A stretch of DNA of 64,000 nt. Origin: Entomohabitans teleogrylli (GTDB taxonomy: Bacteria; Pseudomonadota; Gammaproteobacteria; Enterobacterales; Enterobacteriaceae). Where the stretch lies: positions 155,552-219,551 of the forward strand of contig NZ_LLXO01000013.1 of NCBI RefSeq assembly GCF_001484765.1. Direction: 5' to 3'. The translations under genes and the position numbers were made by a program. Below, in pieces: positions 51,291 through 61,452 of the stretch (within the stretch, counting starts at the first letter, position 1; the number at the start of each line of letters is the position of its first letter). The notes below the pieces were generated by a model. The model had not been told where the DNA came from, ran no database searches, and saw only the letters and a program-made list of their open reading frames with translations.

Positions 51291-51379
51291 TGTTGTTTTA
51301 CACAATGAACTGGCCGACTGATTAGAGGGTAATCAGTTAGCAGTGGCATATAAAAGGCATATAACAGAGGGTTAATAAC

Positions 51380-52474
51380 ATGAAAGTTAAAGTACTATCC
51401 CTGTTGGTACCAGCTTTGCTGGTAGCCGGCACCGCTCAGGCGGCTGAAATTTACAACAAAGACGGCAACAAATTAGACCTTTACGGTAAAGTTGATGGTC
51501 TGCACTATTTCTCTGATGACAAAGGTTCTGATGGCGATCAGACCTATGTTCGTTTCGGCCTGAAAGGCGAAACTCAGATTTCTGACCAACTGACCGGCTA
51601 CGGCCAGTGGGAATACAACATTCAGGCGAACAACACTGAAAGTTCCAGCAACCAGTCCTGGACTCGTCTGGGTTTTGCTGGCCTGAAATTCGCTGAGTAC
51701 GGTTCTTTCGACTACGGCCGTAACTACGGTGTAGTTTACGACGTGACCTCCTGGACCGACGTTCTGCCGGAATTCGGCGGCGACACTTACGGCTCTGATA
51801 ACTTCCTGCAGTCACGTGCTAACGGTGTGGCTACTTACCGTAACAATGACTTCTTTGGTCTGGTTGACGGCCTGAACTTTGCTCTGCAGTACCAGGGCAA
51901 AAACGGCAGCGTAAGCGGCGAAGGCATGACCAACAATGGTCGTGGCTATCAGAAGCAGAATGGCGATGGCTTCGGCACTGCTATCACTTATGATATCTGG
52001 GAAGGTATCAGCGCTGGTTTCGCCTACTCTCACTCCAAACGCACCAGCGAGCAGAACACTGTTCCGGCCCTGGGACGTGGTGATGATGCTGAAACCTACA
52101 CCGGTGGTCTGAAATACGACGCCAACAATATTTACCTGGCGACTCAATATACCCAGACTTACAACGCGACTCGCGCCGGTTCACTGGGCTTTGCTAATAA
52201 AGCGCAGAACTTCGAAGTGGTTGCTCAGTACCAGTTCGACTTCGGTCTGCGTCCGTCCATCGCTTACCTGCAGTCCAAAGGTAAGGATCTGGAAAACTAT
52301 GGCGACCAGGATCTGGTGAAATATATTGATGTAGGCGCTACTTACTACTTCAACAAAAACATGTCCACCTATGTTGATTACAAAATCAACCAGTTGGACA
52401 GCAATCAGTTCACTCGCGCTGCTGGCATCAGCACCGACGATATCGTAGCGGTAGGCCTGGTTTACCAGTTCTAA
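51380..52474 (+). CDS. ompC: Outer membrane porin OmpC
   Basis: General trimeric porin of the outer membrane. 364 residues with a 21-residue signal peptide ([21 protein letters not shown], cut before AEIYNKDG), 16-strand barrel pattern, the L3 constriction loop motif PEFGGD (about residue 134) and the C-terminal Phe (GLVYQF). Codon use is markedly biased towards highly expressed gene codons. Synteny with micF and rcsDB fixes it as OmpC rather than OmpF. Three hairpins follow. Confidence 0.97.
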   Translation: MKVKVLSLLVPALLVAGTAQAAEIYNKDGNKLDLYGKVDGLHYFSDDKGSDGDQTYVRFGLKGETQISDQLTGYGQWEYNIQANNTESSSNQSWTRLGFAGLKFAEYGSFDYGRNYGVVYDVTSWTDVLPEFGGDTYGSDNFLQSRANGVATYRNNDFFGLVDGLNFALQYQGKNGSVSGEGMTNNGRGYQKQNGDGFGTAITYDIWEGISAGFAYSHSKRTSEQNTVPALGRGDDAETYTGGLKYDANNIYLATQYTQTYNATRAGSLGFANKAQNFEVVAQYQFDFGLRPSIAYLQSKGKDLENYGDQDLVKYIDVGATYYFNKNMSTYVDYKINQLDSNQFTRAAGISTDDIVAVGLVYQF

Positions 52475-52494
52475 GAGCGACGTTCAGAAAGCAC

Positions 52495-52520
52495 AAGGGC
52501 CCCTTGGGGCCCTTTTCTTT
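52495..52520 (+). terminator. First ompC terminator
   Basis: AAGGGCCCC, loop TT, GGGGCCCTT then TTCTTT; perfect 9-bp stem, 21 bases after the ompC stop. Confidence 0.92.
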
Positions 52521-52610
52521 GATGACAAACCTCATCGCATTGCTGAACCAGGCGATATCTCCGGATAGAAAACAAGGAAAATCAATCTGTTGATTTTCGG
52601 CTGATAACCA

Positions 52611-52644
52611 CAAAGGAGGAAAAACCACGTTTTTTCCTCCTTTG
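52611..52644. terminator. Bidirectional hairpin between ompC and apbE
   Basis: CAAAGGAGGAAAAA and its perfect inverse TTTTTCCTCCTTTG form a 14-bp stem around a 6-base loop (CCACGT). Confidence 0.75.
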
Positions 52645-52655
52645 TCAACAGTCTG

Positions 52656-52678
52656 AAGGGCCCCTCGGGGCCCTTTTT
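52656..52678 (+). terminator. Second, near-identical copy of the ompC terminator
   Basis: AAGGGCCCC, loop TC, GGGGCCCTT then TTT. The stem is identical to that at 52495; only the loop differs. It lies about 160 bases downstream of the first copy. Confidence 0.85.
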
Positions 52679-52770
52679 CGTTGTATAGCGGCTAAACCAG
52701 CCGTGAAAACTCCACACACCGCGCTCCGTTTCGTGTACCCTTGCCGGGCCTGATTTTGAGGATGACGAAG

Positions 52771-53817
52771 ATGGATATCAAATACGTGTGCTGCGGGCTG
52801 TTGGGCCTGCTGATGCTGGCGGGTTGCGATGACTCCGCGTCGCCGGCAAATGTCGCAAAACCGCTGGTGCTGGAAGGCAAAACCATGGGGACATTCTGGC
52901 GCGTCAGCGTGGCGGGCGTCGATGCCGGCCGGGCGGAAGAACTGCGTCAGAAAGTGCAGGCGCAACTGGATGCCGATGACCGCTTACTGTCTACCTACAA
53001 AGCGGATTCCGCGCTGTCACGCTTTAACCAGTCGCGCAGTACCGATCCATGGCCGGTCAGCGAAGCGATGAGCGATGTCGTGACCGAGGCGCTGCGCATT
53101 GGCGCGAAAACCGACGGCGCGATGGATGTTACCGTCGGCCCGCTGGTGAATTTATGGGGATTTGGTCCCGATAAGCAGCCGGTAACCCCCCCTTCAGAGG
53201 CGCAAATTGCCGCTGCCCGGGCGAAAACCGGTCTGCAACACCTGAAAGTGATCAACGCCGCCGGCCAGCAGTGGCTGCAGAAAGATCTGCCGGATATGTA
53301 TATCGATCTCTCTACCATGGGCGAGGGGTATGCCGCCGATCATCTGGCGCGTCTGATGACTCAACAGGGCATCAGCCGTTATCTGGTGTCGGTGGGAGGC
53401 GCGGTGGTGACCCGCGGGTTGAATGCCGAAGGCAAACCGTGGCGGGTGGCGATCCAGAAGCCGACCGATAGGGAAAATGCGGTGCAGGCGATTGTCGATC
53501 TTAACGGCCACGGTATCAGTACTGCCGGTAGTTACCGCAACTACTATGAACTGGACGGCAAACGGTTGTCCCATGTGATTGATCCGGCGACCGGCCATCC
53601 GATCCAGCATAAGCTGGTTTCCGCCACGGTCATCGCCCCTACCGCGCTGGAGGCTGATGGCTGGGATACCGGGTTGATGGTGCTCGGTACCGAAAAAGCC
53701 CGCCAGGTTGCGGAAAAGGAGGGGTTAGCGGTCTATCTGATCACTAAAGAAGGTGATGGTTTTTCAGTCTGGATGTCGCCGCAGTTTAAAACCTTCCTCG
53801 CCGGCGAGCGAAATTAA
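52771..53817 (+). CDS. apbE: FAD:protein FMN transferase ApbE (lipoprotein)
   Basis: Attaches FMN to Thr/Ser of target flavoproteins using FAD. 348 residues (E. coli 351). N-terminal lipoprotein signal with lipobox LAGC (Cys19). The FAD/Mg-binding family motifs GKTMGTFWRV, TDGAMDVTVGPLVNLWGFGP, DLSTMGEGYAADH, HGISTAGSYRNY and the C-terminal ADGWDTGLMVLG are all present. The ATG at 52771 is chosen because GAGG lies 9 bases upstream; an ATG at 52762 has no spacing to it. Confidence 0.95.
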   Translation: MDIKYVCCGLLGLLMLAGCDDSASPANVAKPLVLEGKTMGTFWRVSVAGVDAGRAEELRQKVQAQLDADDRLLSTYKADSALSRFNQSRSTDPWPVSEAMSDVVTEALRIGAKTDGAMDVTVGPLVNLWGFGPDKQPVTPPSEAQIAAARAKTGLQHLKVINAAGQQWLQKDLPDMYIDLSTMGEGYAADHLARLMTQQGISRYLVSVGGAVVTRGLNAEGKPWRVAIQKPTDRENAVQAIVDLNGHGISTAGSYRNYYELDGKRLSHVIDPATGHPIQHKLVSATVIAPTALEADGWDTGLMVLGTEKARQVAEKEGLAVYLITKEGDGFSVWMSPQFKTFLAGERN

Positions 53818-53892
53818 AAAGCAAGAAATCGGGTTTTCGTGGCTGTTCAACCGGGCATAGTGGGTACATAGTCTATGTCTGAGGAGGATGCC

Positions 53893-54953
<1,061 letters not shown>

Positions 54954-54954
<1 letters not shown>

Positions 54955-55604
54955 TGCTTGATTTATTCAACGGCGAAGCGCCGTGGCTGGAGCCGCTGGC
55001 TCCGGGAGCCGGTATTCTGCGGCGCTTTGCTTTTGCGGATGCTCCGACACTGCTCGAACAGATTGACGAGATAGCTCGCCGCGCTCCGTTTCGCCATATG
55101 GTGACGCCCGGCGGTTATACCATGTCGGTGGCGATGACTAACTGCGGTGCATTGGGCTGGACAACTGACGCGGGGGGTTATCGCTATGCCCCGGTCGATC
55201 CGCTGACCGGAGCGCCCTGGCCGGCGATACCTGCGTCGTTTCTGGCATTGTGCCATCGGGCGGCGCAGGCGCTGGATTATGGGGATTTTCACCCTGATGC
55301 CTGCCTGATCAACCGCTATGAAACCGGCGCCCGACTGTCATTACATCAGGACAAAGACGAATCCGATCTGCGGGCGCCGATCGTATCGGTGTCGCTGGGG
55401 GTCGCGGCGGTGTTTCAGTTTGGCGGGTTGCGGCGTAGCGATCCGTTGCGCCGGGTGTTGCTTGAGCATGGCGATGTTGTGGTGTGGGGTGGGCCATCGC
55501 GGTTGTTTTATCACGGTATTCTGCCGCTTAAGCCGCTATCGCATCCCCTGACCGGAACACTGCGCTACAACCTGACATTCCGCCAGGCCGCTAAAGCGAA
55601 TTAA
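54954..55604 (+). CDS. alkB: Alpha-ketoglutarate-dependent DNA dioxygenase AlkB
   Basis: Fe(II)/2-oxoglutarate enzyme that oxidatively removes alkyl groups from 1-methyladenine and 3-methylcytosine. 216 residues, the E. coli length. The iron facial triad is His131 and Asp133 (SLHQDKDE) with the late His in FYHGIL; the 2-oxoglutarate arginines lie in LRYNLTFR. Translationally coupled to ada, so it belongs to the Ada regulon. Confidence 0.96.
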
Positions 55605-55679
55605 AATAAGAATTATTTTTGCTGTATCGCCAGCGCCGTATAAACTGCCAGCTGTATTTTCTGCCTGGTTATGCTGTTT

Positions 55680-57326
55680 ATGGAACTTCTGCTTCTTGTC
55701 TGGCGCCAGTATCGCTGGCCATTTCTGATAGTGCTATTGTTGAGTCTGGCCAGCGCCGCGCTGGGCATCGGCCTGATTGCCTTTATTAATCAACGGCTGA
55801 TCGACACCGCGGAGATCGCTTTCTCTGTTCTGCCTGAGTTTCTCGGCCTGCTGCTGTTGCTGATGGTTGTCACTCTCGGCTCCCAGTTGGCGTTGACGAC
55901 CCTGGGCCATCATTTTGTCTTTCGTCTGCGCGGCGAATTTATTAAGCGCATACTGGATACCCGCGTTGAACGAATTGAGCAACTGGGCAGCGCCTCGTTG
56001 CTGGCCGGGTTAACCAGCGATATTCGCAGCATCACCATTGCTTTTGTTCGTCTGCCGGAGCTGGTGCAGGGCATCATTCTGACTGTGGGATCGGCGGCCT
56101 ATCTGGGCTGGCTGGCGCCGAAAATGATGGTGGTCACCGCTATTTGGGTCGCGGTGACAATCTGGGGCGGTTTTTTGCTGGTCTCGCGAGTCTATAAACA
56201 TATGACTACGCTGCGCGAAACGGAAGATAAGCTGTATCACGATTATCAGACGGTGCTGGAAGGGCGCAAAGAATTAACCCTCAACCGCGAACGCGCGGAA
56301 CATATTTTTACCCATAGCTACCAGCCAGACGCCCGGGCTTATCGCCACCATATTATTCGCGCCGATACTTTCCATCTCAGCGCGGTTAACTGGTCCAATA
56401 TTATGATGCTGGGCGCCATTGGTCTGGTGTTCTGGATGGCGAATGGGCTGGGCTGGGCGGATACCAGCATTGCCGCGACTTATTCGCTGACGCTGTTATT
56501 TCTGCGCACGCCGCTGCTTTCGGCGGTGGGGGCGCTGCCGACGCTGCTCAGCGCCCAGGTGGCGTTTAATAAACTGCATAAATTCTCTCTGGCGCCGTAT
56601 CACGCGGAGTTTCCGCCGCTGCAGGCGCCGCGCGACTGGCAGACTCTGGAGCTGCGCGATGTCTGCTTTCGCTATGAAGGCAATGGCTTCAGCGTCGGCC
56701 CGCTGAATCTGACCATCCACCGCGGCGAACTGCTGTTTCTGATCGGCGGTAACGGCAGCGGCAAATCGACCATGGCGATGCTGCTGACCGGGCTTTACCA
56801 GCCTGTGTCCGGAACCATCCTGCTGGACGGCCAGGCGGTGGATGCCGACAATAATGAGGACTATCGGGGGCTGTTTTCCGCGGTATTTACCGATGTCTGG
56901 CTGTTTGATCGGTTACTGGGACCGCAGGGCGCTGATGCCCGGCCGCAACTGGTGGCGCAGTGGTTGCAGCGCCTGAAAATGGGCGAGAAGCTGCAACTGG
57001 ATAACGGGCGGATTGTCGATCTGAAACTGTCGAAAGGGCAGAAAAAGCGCGTGGCGCTGTTACTGGCGCTGGCGGAAGAGCGGGATATTATTTTGCTCGA
57101 TGAATGGGCCGCGGATCAGGATCCGCACTTCCGGCGCGAGTTTTACCAGGTACTGCTGCCGCTGATGCAGCAGATGGGAAAAACCATTTTCGCCATCAGC
57201 CATGACGATCACTATTTTGTTCATGCCGATCGCCTGCTGGAGATGCGCCACGGGCAGCTCAGCGAACTGACCGGTGAAGATCGCGCACTGGCGTCCCGCG
57301 ACGCGGTGGCCCGTACCGGGCATTAA
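55680..57326 (+). CDS. yojI: ABC transporter permease/ATP-binding protein YojI
   Basis: Half-size ABC exporter of the cyclic peptide exporter group; E. coli YojI is linked to microcin J25 export. 548 residues (E. coli 547): six membrane helices in 1-300, then the nucleotide-binding domain with Walker [10 protein letters not shown] (about 361-369), signature LSKGQKKRV and Walker [12 protein letters not shown]. The ATG at 55680 is the homologous start, although no good ribosome site is seen. The ada-alkB-yojI order is as in E. coli. Confidence 0.94.
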   Translation: MELLLLVWRQYRWPFLIVLLLSLASAALGIGLIAFINQRLIDTAEIAFSVLPEFLGLLLLLMVVTLGSQLALTTLGHHFVFRLRGEFIKRILDTRVERIEQLGSASLLAGLTSDIRSITIAFVRLPELVQGIILTVGSAAYLGWLAPKMMVVTAIWVAVTIWGGFLLVSRVYKHMTTLRETEDKLYHDYQTVLEGRKELTLNRERAEHIFTHSYQPDARAYRHHIIRADTFHLSAVNWSNIMMLGAIGLVFWMANGLGWADTSIAATYSLTLLFLRTPLLSAVGALPTLLSAQVAFNKLHKFSLAPYHAEFPPLQAPRDWQTLELRDVCFRYEGNGFSVGPLNLTIHRGELLFLIGGNGSGKSTMAMLLTGLYQPVSGTILLDGQAVDADNNEDYRGLFSAVFTDVWLFDRLLGPQGADARPQLVAQWLQRLKMGEKLQLDNGRIVDLKLSKGQKKRVALLLALAEERDIILLDEWAADQDPHFRREFYQVLLPLMQQMGKTIFAISHDDHYFVHADRLLEMRHGQLSELTGEDRALASRDAVARTGH

Positions 57327-57526
57327 TCCTCCCTCAGTGGCGGGGCCTGCGCGGCGTCCGTCACTTTTTTGCATCTTTTTGTCTGCTCTTAATACAAATG
57401 TCTTGCTTGTTTATTATCATTTACAAAATCAACCGTTATGCTTAAGCGCTTTTGCCGCTGTTCTGGTGATTGATCGCAGCAAATTTATGGTTCTATTTTT
57501 TCAACTCAATCAGGGATGCATGACTG

Positions 57527-58963
57527 ATGTCCGTCATAGCTAAAAACAGCGCTAAACACCGAGCCGAAGAGCGAGCGCGGCTCATCTGGCTACTTTCTAC
57601 CGATAAATCCATCACTTCTGCGCTGCTTGGTAAGTTAACGCTTGCCGAGCAAGAAGACGCCGGGCGTCTGCTGGACGACCTTGATGAAGTGAACATTCTG
57701 GTCAGGCAACTGCCGGCGCCTGACCTCGCCGATACCCTTGAAGCCCTGCCTGCTGAAGAGCGCCATGCGCTGTGGAGCCTGGTGGAGGATGACAGGCGCG
57801 GTAAAGTGCTGGTCGAAGCTTCGGAAAACGTCTGGGACGATTTGATCGAAGAGATGAGCGATCGGGCACTGTTGCAGGCGCTGAGCACGCTGGATATTGA
57901 CGATCAGATCTATCTTGCGCAGCACTTGCCCCGTAACCTGATGGGCCGGTTACTGGCCACCCTGCCGCCGGAAGAGCGCGCCAGGGTGCGTCAGGTCGTC
58001 CACTACGATAAACATACCGTCGGCGCGATCATGGAGTTTGGGGTAATCACGGTGCGCCCGGATGTCTCCCTTGCCGTGGTACAGCGGTATTTACGCCGGC
58101 TGGGCAATATGCCGGAGAACACTGACAAACTGTTTGTCACCGCCCGGGATAAGACGCTGATCGGCGAACTGGAATTGAAAACCATTTTGCTCAACGCCAC
58201 GCACAGTCTGGTCAGTGAGGTGATGGAGTCGGCGCCGACCACATTTTCACCGGAAGACAGCGATGAACAGGCGGCCCGAACCTTCGAACGTGACAACCTG
58301 GTCAGCGCCGCGGTGGTGGATTCCGTCGGTAAACTGATGGGCCGTCTGACGGTTGATGAAATCGTTGACGTGGTATTTGAAGAGACCGATACCGATATTC
58401 GTCGTATGGGGGGGCTGAGCGCCGAAGAGGATGTCTTTGCGCCGGTCACCAAAGCGGTAAGGACGCGCTGGGCATGGCTGGCCATCAATCTGTGTACCGC
58501 GTTTGTTGCCTCAAGGGTTATCGATGGTTTTGAGCACACCATTTCGCAACTGGTGGCGCTGGCGTCGCTGATGCCGATTGTGGCGGGTATCGGCGGTAAC
58601 ACCGGTAATCAGACCATTACCATGATTGTCCGGGCGCTGGCGTTGCAGCATATCCAGCCGGGCAACTTTTCCTTTCTGGTGCTGCGTGAAATGGGCGTGG
58701 CGCTGATTAATGGTCTGGTGTGGGGCGGCATTATGGGCGGCGTAACCTGGTTGCTCTACCAGGATGTGGCCCTTGGCGCGGTGATGACGCTGGCCATGGT
58801 GCTTAACCTGCTGGTGGCGGCGATTATGGGGGTTATCATTCCCATGACCATGAATCGGCTTGGTAAAGATCCCGCCGTGGGCTCCAGCGTGATGATCACG
58901 GCGATTACTGATACCGGCGGTTTCTTTATCTTCCTTGGTCTGGCGACCGTGTTTTTAATGTAA
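57527..58963 (+). CDS. mgtE: Magnesium transporter MgtE
   Basis: Mg2+-gated magnesium channel/transporter. 478 residues: MgtE N domain (about 25-130), two CBS domains (about 135-255, DKHTVGAIMEFG and SLVSEVMESAP), a linker, and five membrane helices (about 305-478) with the selectivity region PIVAGIGGNTGNQT. The 200-base upstream gap is AT-rich at 57370-57430 and likely holds the promoter; I see no M-box riboswitch pattern. E. coli K-12 has no mgtE here. Confidence 0.93.
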   Translation: MSVIAKNSAKHRAEERARLIWLLSTDKSITSALLGKLTLAEQEDAGRLLDDLDEVNILVRQLPAPDLADTLEALPAEERHALWSLVEDDRRGKVLVEASENVWDDLIEEMSDRALLQALSTLDIDDQIYLAQHLPRNLMGRLLATLPPEERARVRQVVHYDKHTVGAIMEFGVITVRPDVSLAVVQRYLRRLGNMPENTDKLFVTARDKTLIGELELKTILLNATHSLVSEVMESAPTTFSPEDSDEQAARTFERDNLVSAAVVDSVGKLMGRLTVDEIVDVVFEETDTDIRRMGGLSAEEDVFAPVTKAVRTRWAWLAINLCTAFVASRVIDGFEHTISQLVALASLMPIVAGIGGNTGNQTITMIVRALALQHIQPGNFSFLVLREMGVALINGLVWGGIMGGVTWLLYQDVALGAVMTLAMVLNLLVAAIMGVIIPMTMNRLGKDPAVGSSVMITAITDTGGFFIFLGLATVFLM

Positions 58964-58973
58964 TCTGCTTTTT

Positions 58974-59005
58974 CTGGCGGCGGTCTGGCATTTTTCCGCC
59001 GCCAG
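58974..59005. terminator. Hairpin after mgtE
   Basis: CTGGCGGCGG and CCGCCGCCAG form a perfect 10-bp stem with a 12-base loop just after the mgtE stop. The T residues are in the loop and 40 bases downstream rather than directly after it. The rest of the 370-base gap to 59332 shows no supported gene. Confidence 0.6.
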
Positions 59006-59250
59006 GTTCGCAATACCCCTCCCGCAGGTTTTTTGCTGTTGGTAAGTTTTTCAGGCCTTCAGCCACTCGGTAAGCTGTTTCCCGGACTCACTTAATAGCC
59101 ACCTCAGGTTTGACGAGATATTCACTCCCGATGCGCAGCGCCGCGCCTGTCATGGTTTATCTGTTCCTGTAAAGATCGGTGCACTAATGCTTTGTTTGTC
59201 AGGGAAAACTGACAGAAATGTGAAGATTTAGCGGATTCAGGCCAACTGAG

Positions 59251-59280
59251 TTGAGGTTGCTGAGGTGGCGTTTTTATAAT
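59251..59280 (+). promoter_or_regulatory. Candidate promoter for the secreted repeat protein
   Basis: TTGAGG (59251-59256), 18-base spacer, TATAAT (59275-59280). The ATG at 59333 follows with GGAG 8 bases upstream of it. Confidence 0.5.
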
Positions 59281-59332
59281 CAGAAAAGATTGTTCATCCG
59301 CCAGCTATTTACCGGGAACAGGAGCGTTTCTG

Positions 59333-59959
59333 ATGAGAAAAAACATACTGAGTGTAATGATGTCGATGCTGCTTGCCGTACCTGCGGTGACATCAGCCGC
59401 GCCGGGGGGAGGGGACAGGCCGGTCCCCCCGTCGTCCTCTTCTGCGGCGCATCCGGGAGCGGGGAGAGCGAACGCGCCGCAACCGGCACCGAATATGTCT
59501 AAACCGGGAATATCACGACCGACGCCGAATATGGCTAAGCCGGGAATATCACGACCGACGCCGAATACGGCTAAGCCGGGAGTATCGCGACCCGCAGCAA
59601 ATCATAGCAGGCCCGGAGCGCCACGCCCGGCGCCGGGGCCTGTTGTTGTGCCGCCGCCTGGGCCGGGGCCTGCGATATCGCCGCCTGTACGTTATGCGCC
59701 ACGGCCGCATCCCGGACCGAGACTGCGGGTTTTGCCTGGACTGGCTACCACGTTAATCATTGGTGGGTTCACATACTATATTGTTAACGATGTTTATTAC
59801 CGGCAGTACGGGGCAGAGTACGTTCAGGTTGCGCCGCCGTCAGAAGCTCTGAATATCGTGGATTATAACGGTAAACGTTATTATGTCCGCGATGGCCGTT
59901 ACTACCAGCGCGATATTGATGGAAACTATATTGAGGTGCCGCGTCCGGTGGGACTGTAA
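59333..59959 (+). CDS. Secreted proline-rich repeat protein, DUF6515-like C terminus
   Basis: Function unknown; 208 residues. A signal peptide (about 1-22, LSVMMSMLLAVPAVTSA) leads to a disordered Pro/Ala/Gly region (24-130) with three tandem 12-residue repeats around 53-88 (core KPGISRPTPN) and a second Pro-rich stretch PPPGPGP. Then comes a hydrophobic segment (about 136-155, LATTLIIGGFTYYIV) and a Tyr-rich end with YYRQYGAEY and NGKRYYVRDGRYYQRDIDG. The end resembles the DUF6515 group of short secreted proteins. It likely lies in the periplasm or envelope. Not named in E. coli. Confidence 0.75.
   Translation: MRKNILSVMMSMLLAVPAVTSAAPGGGDRPVPPSSSSAAHPGAGRANAPQPAPNMSKPGISRPTPNMAKPGISRPTPNTAKPGVSRPAANHSRPGAPRPAPGPVVVPPPGPGPAISPPVRYAPRPHPGPRLRVLPGLATTLIIGGFTYYIVNDVYYRQYGAEYVQVAPPSEALNIVDYNGKRYYVRDGRYYQRDIDGNYIEVPRPVGL
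59489..59596 (+). repeat. Three tandem 36-base repeats in the secreted protein gene
   Basis: Units 59489-59524, 59525-59560 and 59561-59596 each start CCGAATA and contain a TCTAAACCGGGAATATC-like core. Units 1 and 2 are nearly identical, unit 3 has diverged. In-frame, so unit number can change without breaking the gene. Confidence 0.85.
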
Positions 59960-60830
59960 TAACCCCGGGCCAGGTGTGGAAGGGCGATCCGCCATACCCG
60001 CCTTCCGGCGGTAAAACGTGACTGCCGGGATATCCGTTTAATTTATTTCTGAAAAAGGCAATTGGCTCTTTCGTACCTTGCTTTGATGGAATAAATGAGC
60101 CAGTCCTGTCGTTGAGTCATCTTTATTATAAATATCATTCTTTTGAAATGAATTTAATATCAATATAAATAATAATGGCGATCGATATTAATATTCATTT
60201 AATGCTATGTTCAGGAATGAAAGATAAATAGAGGAGCCATAATTCAGTAATCAAAGCCAGCATCAGACAACGGGAAGGGAATTTTTTATTATATGTTTTA
60301 TGAAATTTATCATTTTATTATTCCATTAATTAAATTGATAACTTTTTTCTCCGGCAGTTAACCTGGTGCACTTCTGTACCCAACTGCCCCGGTCGGGAGC
60401 AGCCTATCTTCAAAACTACCATGGATTCAGGGATGTTACTTATGCGGTAGTCTCGTGGCTGGATAAAAATTTACAGAAGATCTCCGGGGCGTTACAGTGA
60501 GAGGTACTGAAAAAATTCCAACATGGCTTTCGTTATTTTTACAATTTTCATTCACGCCATTTTCTTAATTTTATATGCCGCCTGGAGTTCTGGATTTCTC
60601 TTCGCAGAAAACCAGTTTTCGGTACTTTGGGGCAAATATGGTGTGATATTGTCAGTTTCACCTTACCTGCGCTAAACTCCTGGAGTCCCTCTATTGGGAC
60701 CCCCTTTTGCTTCTTGTTTAACTTTTTGCAGTTGCCAGACCGCAAGCTGTTTTAACAAATCAAAAGGGGTCTTTATCGTTGTCTCAGAACTGAATCTTTA
60801 CCGAACCCGAACCCAGCCAGCGACGGCAGA
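59960..60830. other. AT-rich gene-poor region before the tRNA remnant
   Basis: About 870 bases. 60050-60350 is strongly AT-rich, with no frame having start context. 60342-60500 holds a rhodanese-like fragment (listed separately). A leftward frame of 65 codons at 60548-60745 has basic residues but no recognisable family or ribosome site. The region lies between the core genome and a prophage attachment site and looks like decayed DNA. Confidence 0.5.
60342..60500 (+). pseudogene. Fragment resembling the C-terminal half of a rhodanese-domain protein
   Basis: An open stretch without a start codon encodes about 52 residues: CTQLPR fits the CxxxxR active-site loop of rhodaneses, followed by SGAAYLQNYHGFRDVTYAV, close to the pattern RSG-AAxYLxxxGFxxVxxxxGG seen after that loop, then SWLDKNLQKISGALQ and a stop. 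The N-terminal half is absent. Assignment is by pattern only. Confidence 0.4.
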
Positions 60831-60861
60831 AAAGAAAAAACCAGCCGTAAAAGGCTGGTTT
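60831..60861 (-). terminator. Terminator of the tRNA-Pro gene
   Basis: On the - strand AAACCAGCC, loop, GGCTGGTTT then TTTCTTT. It follows the 3' end of the tRNA-Pro sequence and is the original chromosomal terminator left beside the prophage junction. Confidence 0.88.
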
Positions 60862-60874
60862 CTTTGGGGATTTT

Positions 60875-60922
60875 TGGTCGGCACGAGAGGATTTGAACCT
60901 CCGACCCCTGACACCCCATGAC
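60875..60922 (-). tRNA. 3' fragment of tRNA-Pro(GGG): prophage attachment site
   Basis: Read on the - strand, 48 bases match the 3' part of the enterobacterial proL tRNA from the anticodon arm (GTCATGGGGTGTC, anticodon GGG) through the T arm (GGTTCAAATCC) to CTCGTGCCGACCA. The match stops abruptly at 60922 and the 5' half is missing. This is the att core left after phage integration; the full tRNA should be rebuilt at the other end of the prophage. No complete tRNA is encoded here. Confidence 0.9.
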
Positions 60923-61149
60923 AGCGCATAAAATAACGCTAAACCCGCGCCACTGCTAGGTTTACCTATCATTTAGCTGTGTATGCAAACAGTGCATTTT
61001 TCGCTAAATTCGCTCTATATACATCAAGCGGTTAGGCGCAGTTTTACCATCGTATAGCTTACGCTCAGGCTGCCGGAACGCCTCTCAGTGCGTGGCCGCT
61101 GTCAGCCATGGAAGAAAAATAAAACTGTGACACATGACATAAAAAATAA

Positions 61150-61188
61150 AGTAAAACGCTTTACATAATTTATAAAGTGTTTTACTAT
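61150..61188 (+). promoter_or_regulatory. Phage promoter covered by an inverted-repeat operator
   Basis: A promoter TTTACA (61160-61165), 17 bases, TACTAT (61183-61188) is overlaid by the inverted repeat AGTAAAACGCTTTA (61150-61163) and TAAAGTGTTTTACT (61173-61186), 14 bp with one mismatch and a 9-base spacer. Each arm extended by a base is itself nearly symmetric (GTAAAACGCTTTAC). It drives the small genes from 61232. A repressor bound here would block both promoter boxes. Confidence 0.7.
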
Positions 61189-61231
61189 ATATTCATCAAG
61201 ACGAGATACAAACACACAGAAGGAACTAAAT

Positions 61232-61399
61232 ATGAAAGGTAACGACATCACCATCGAAATGATTTCTGAAATTGCTGATCGCTATGAGTACAACGATGAG
61301 CAAGACCGCAAAAACGCAATTGACGCAATGAATAATGCGATTTTTGAAGAAACAAATATCGCTGACCTGGACGCTATTGCTCAGAAATTCTCAGTTTGA
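61232..61399 (+). CDS. Small acidic phage protein (55 aa), unknown
   Basis: 55 residues starting MKGNDITIEMISEIADRY. AAGGA lies 7 bases before the ATG, and a promoter-operator lies 45 bases upstream. Acidic and predicted mostly helical, with no membrane segment and no motif I recognise. First of three small rightward genes between the attachment site and int. The clear expression signals support it as a real gene. Confidence 0.65.
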   Translation: MKGNDITIEMISEIADRYEYNDEQDRKNAIDAMNNAIFEETNIADLDAIAQKFSV

Positions 61400-61410
61400 A
61401 CACTAACCAT

Positions 61411-61426
61411 CCCCGCCGTGGCGGGG
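61411..61426 (+). other. Intercistronic hairpin
   Basis: CCCCGC, CGTG, GCGGGG, between the first two small phage genes. A similar short hairpin (CCCAC GAG GTGGG, 61627-61639) lies before the third. No T tracts, so probably mRNA processing or translation-control structures. Confidence 0.5.
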
Positions 61427-61452
61427 TAACCCATAAAGCCAAGGACACTCCA

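Noticed and set aside
57327..57526. Possible M-box magnesium riboswitch before mgtE
   Set aside because: The leader is short, AT-rich and lacks the conserved multi-stem M-box pattern.
60548..60745. 65-codon leftward frame before the tRNA remnant
   Set aside because: No ribosome site or family likeness; lies in a decayed AT-rich stretch. Could be a remnant, but I cannot support a call.
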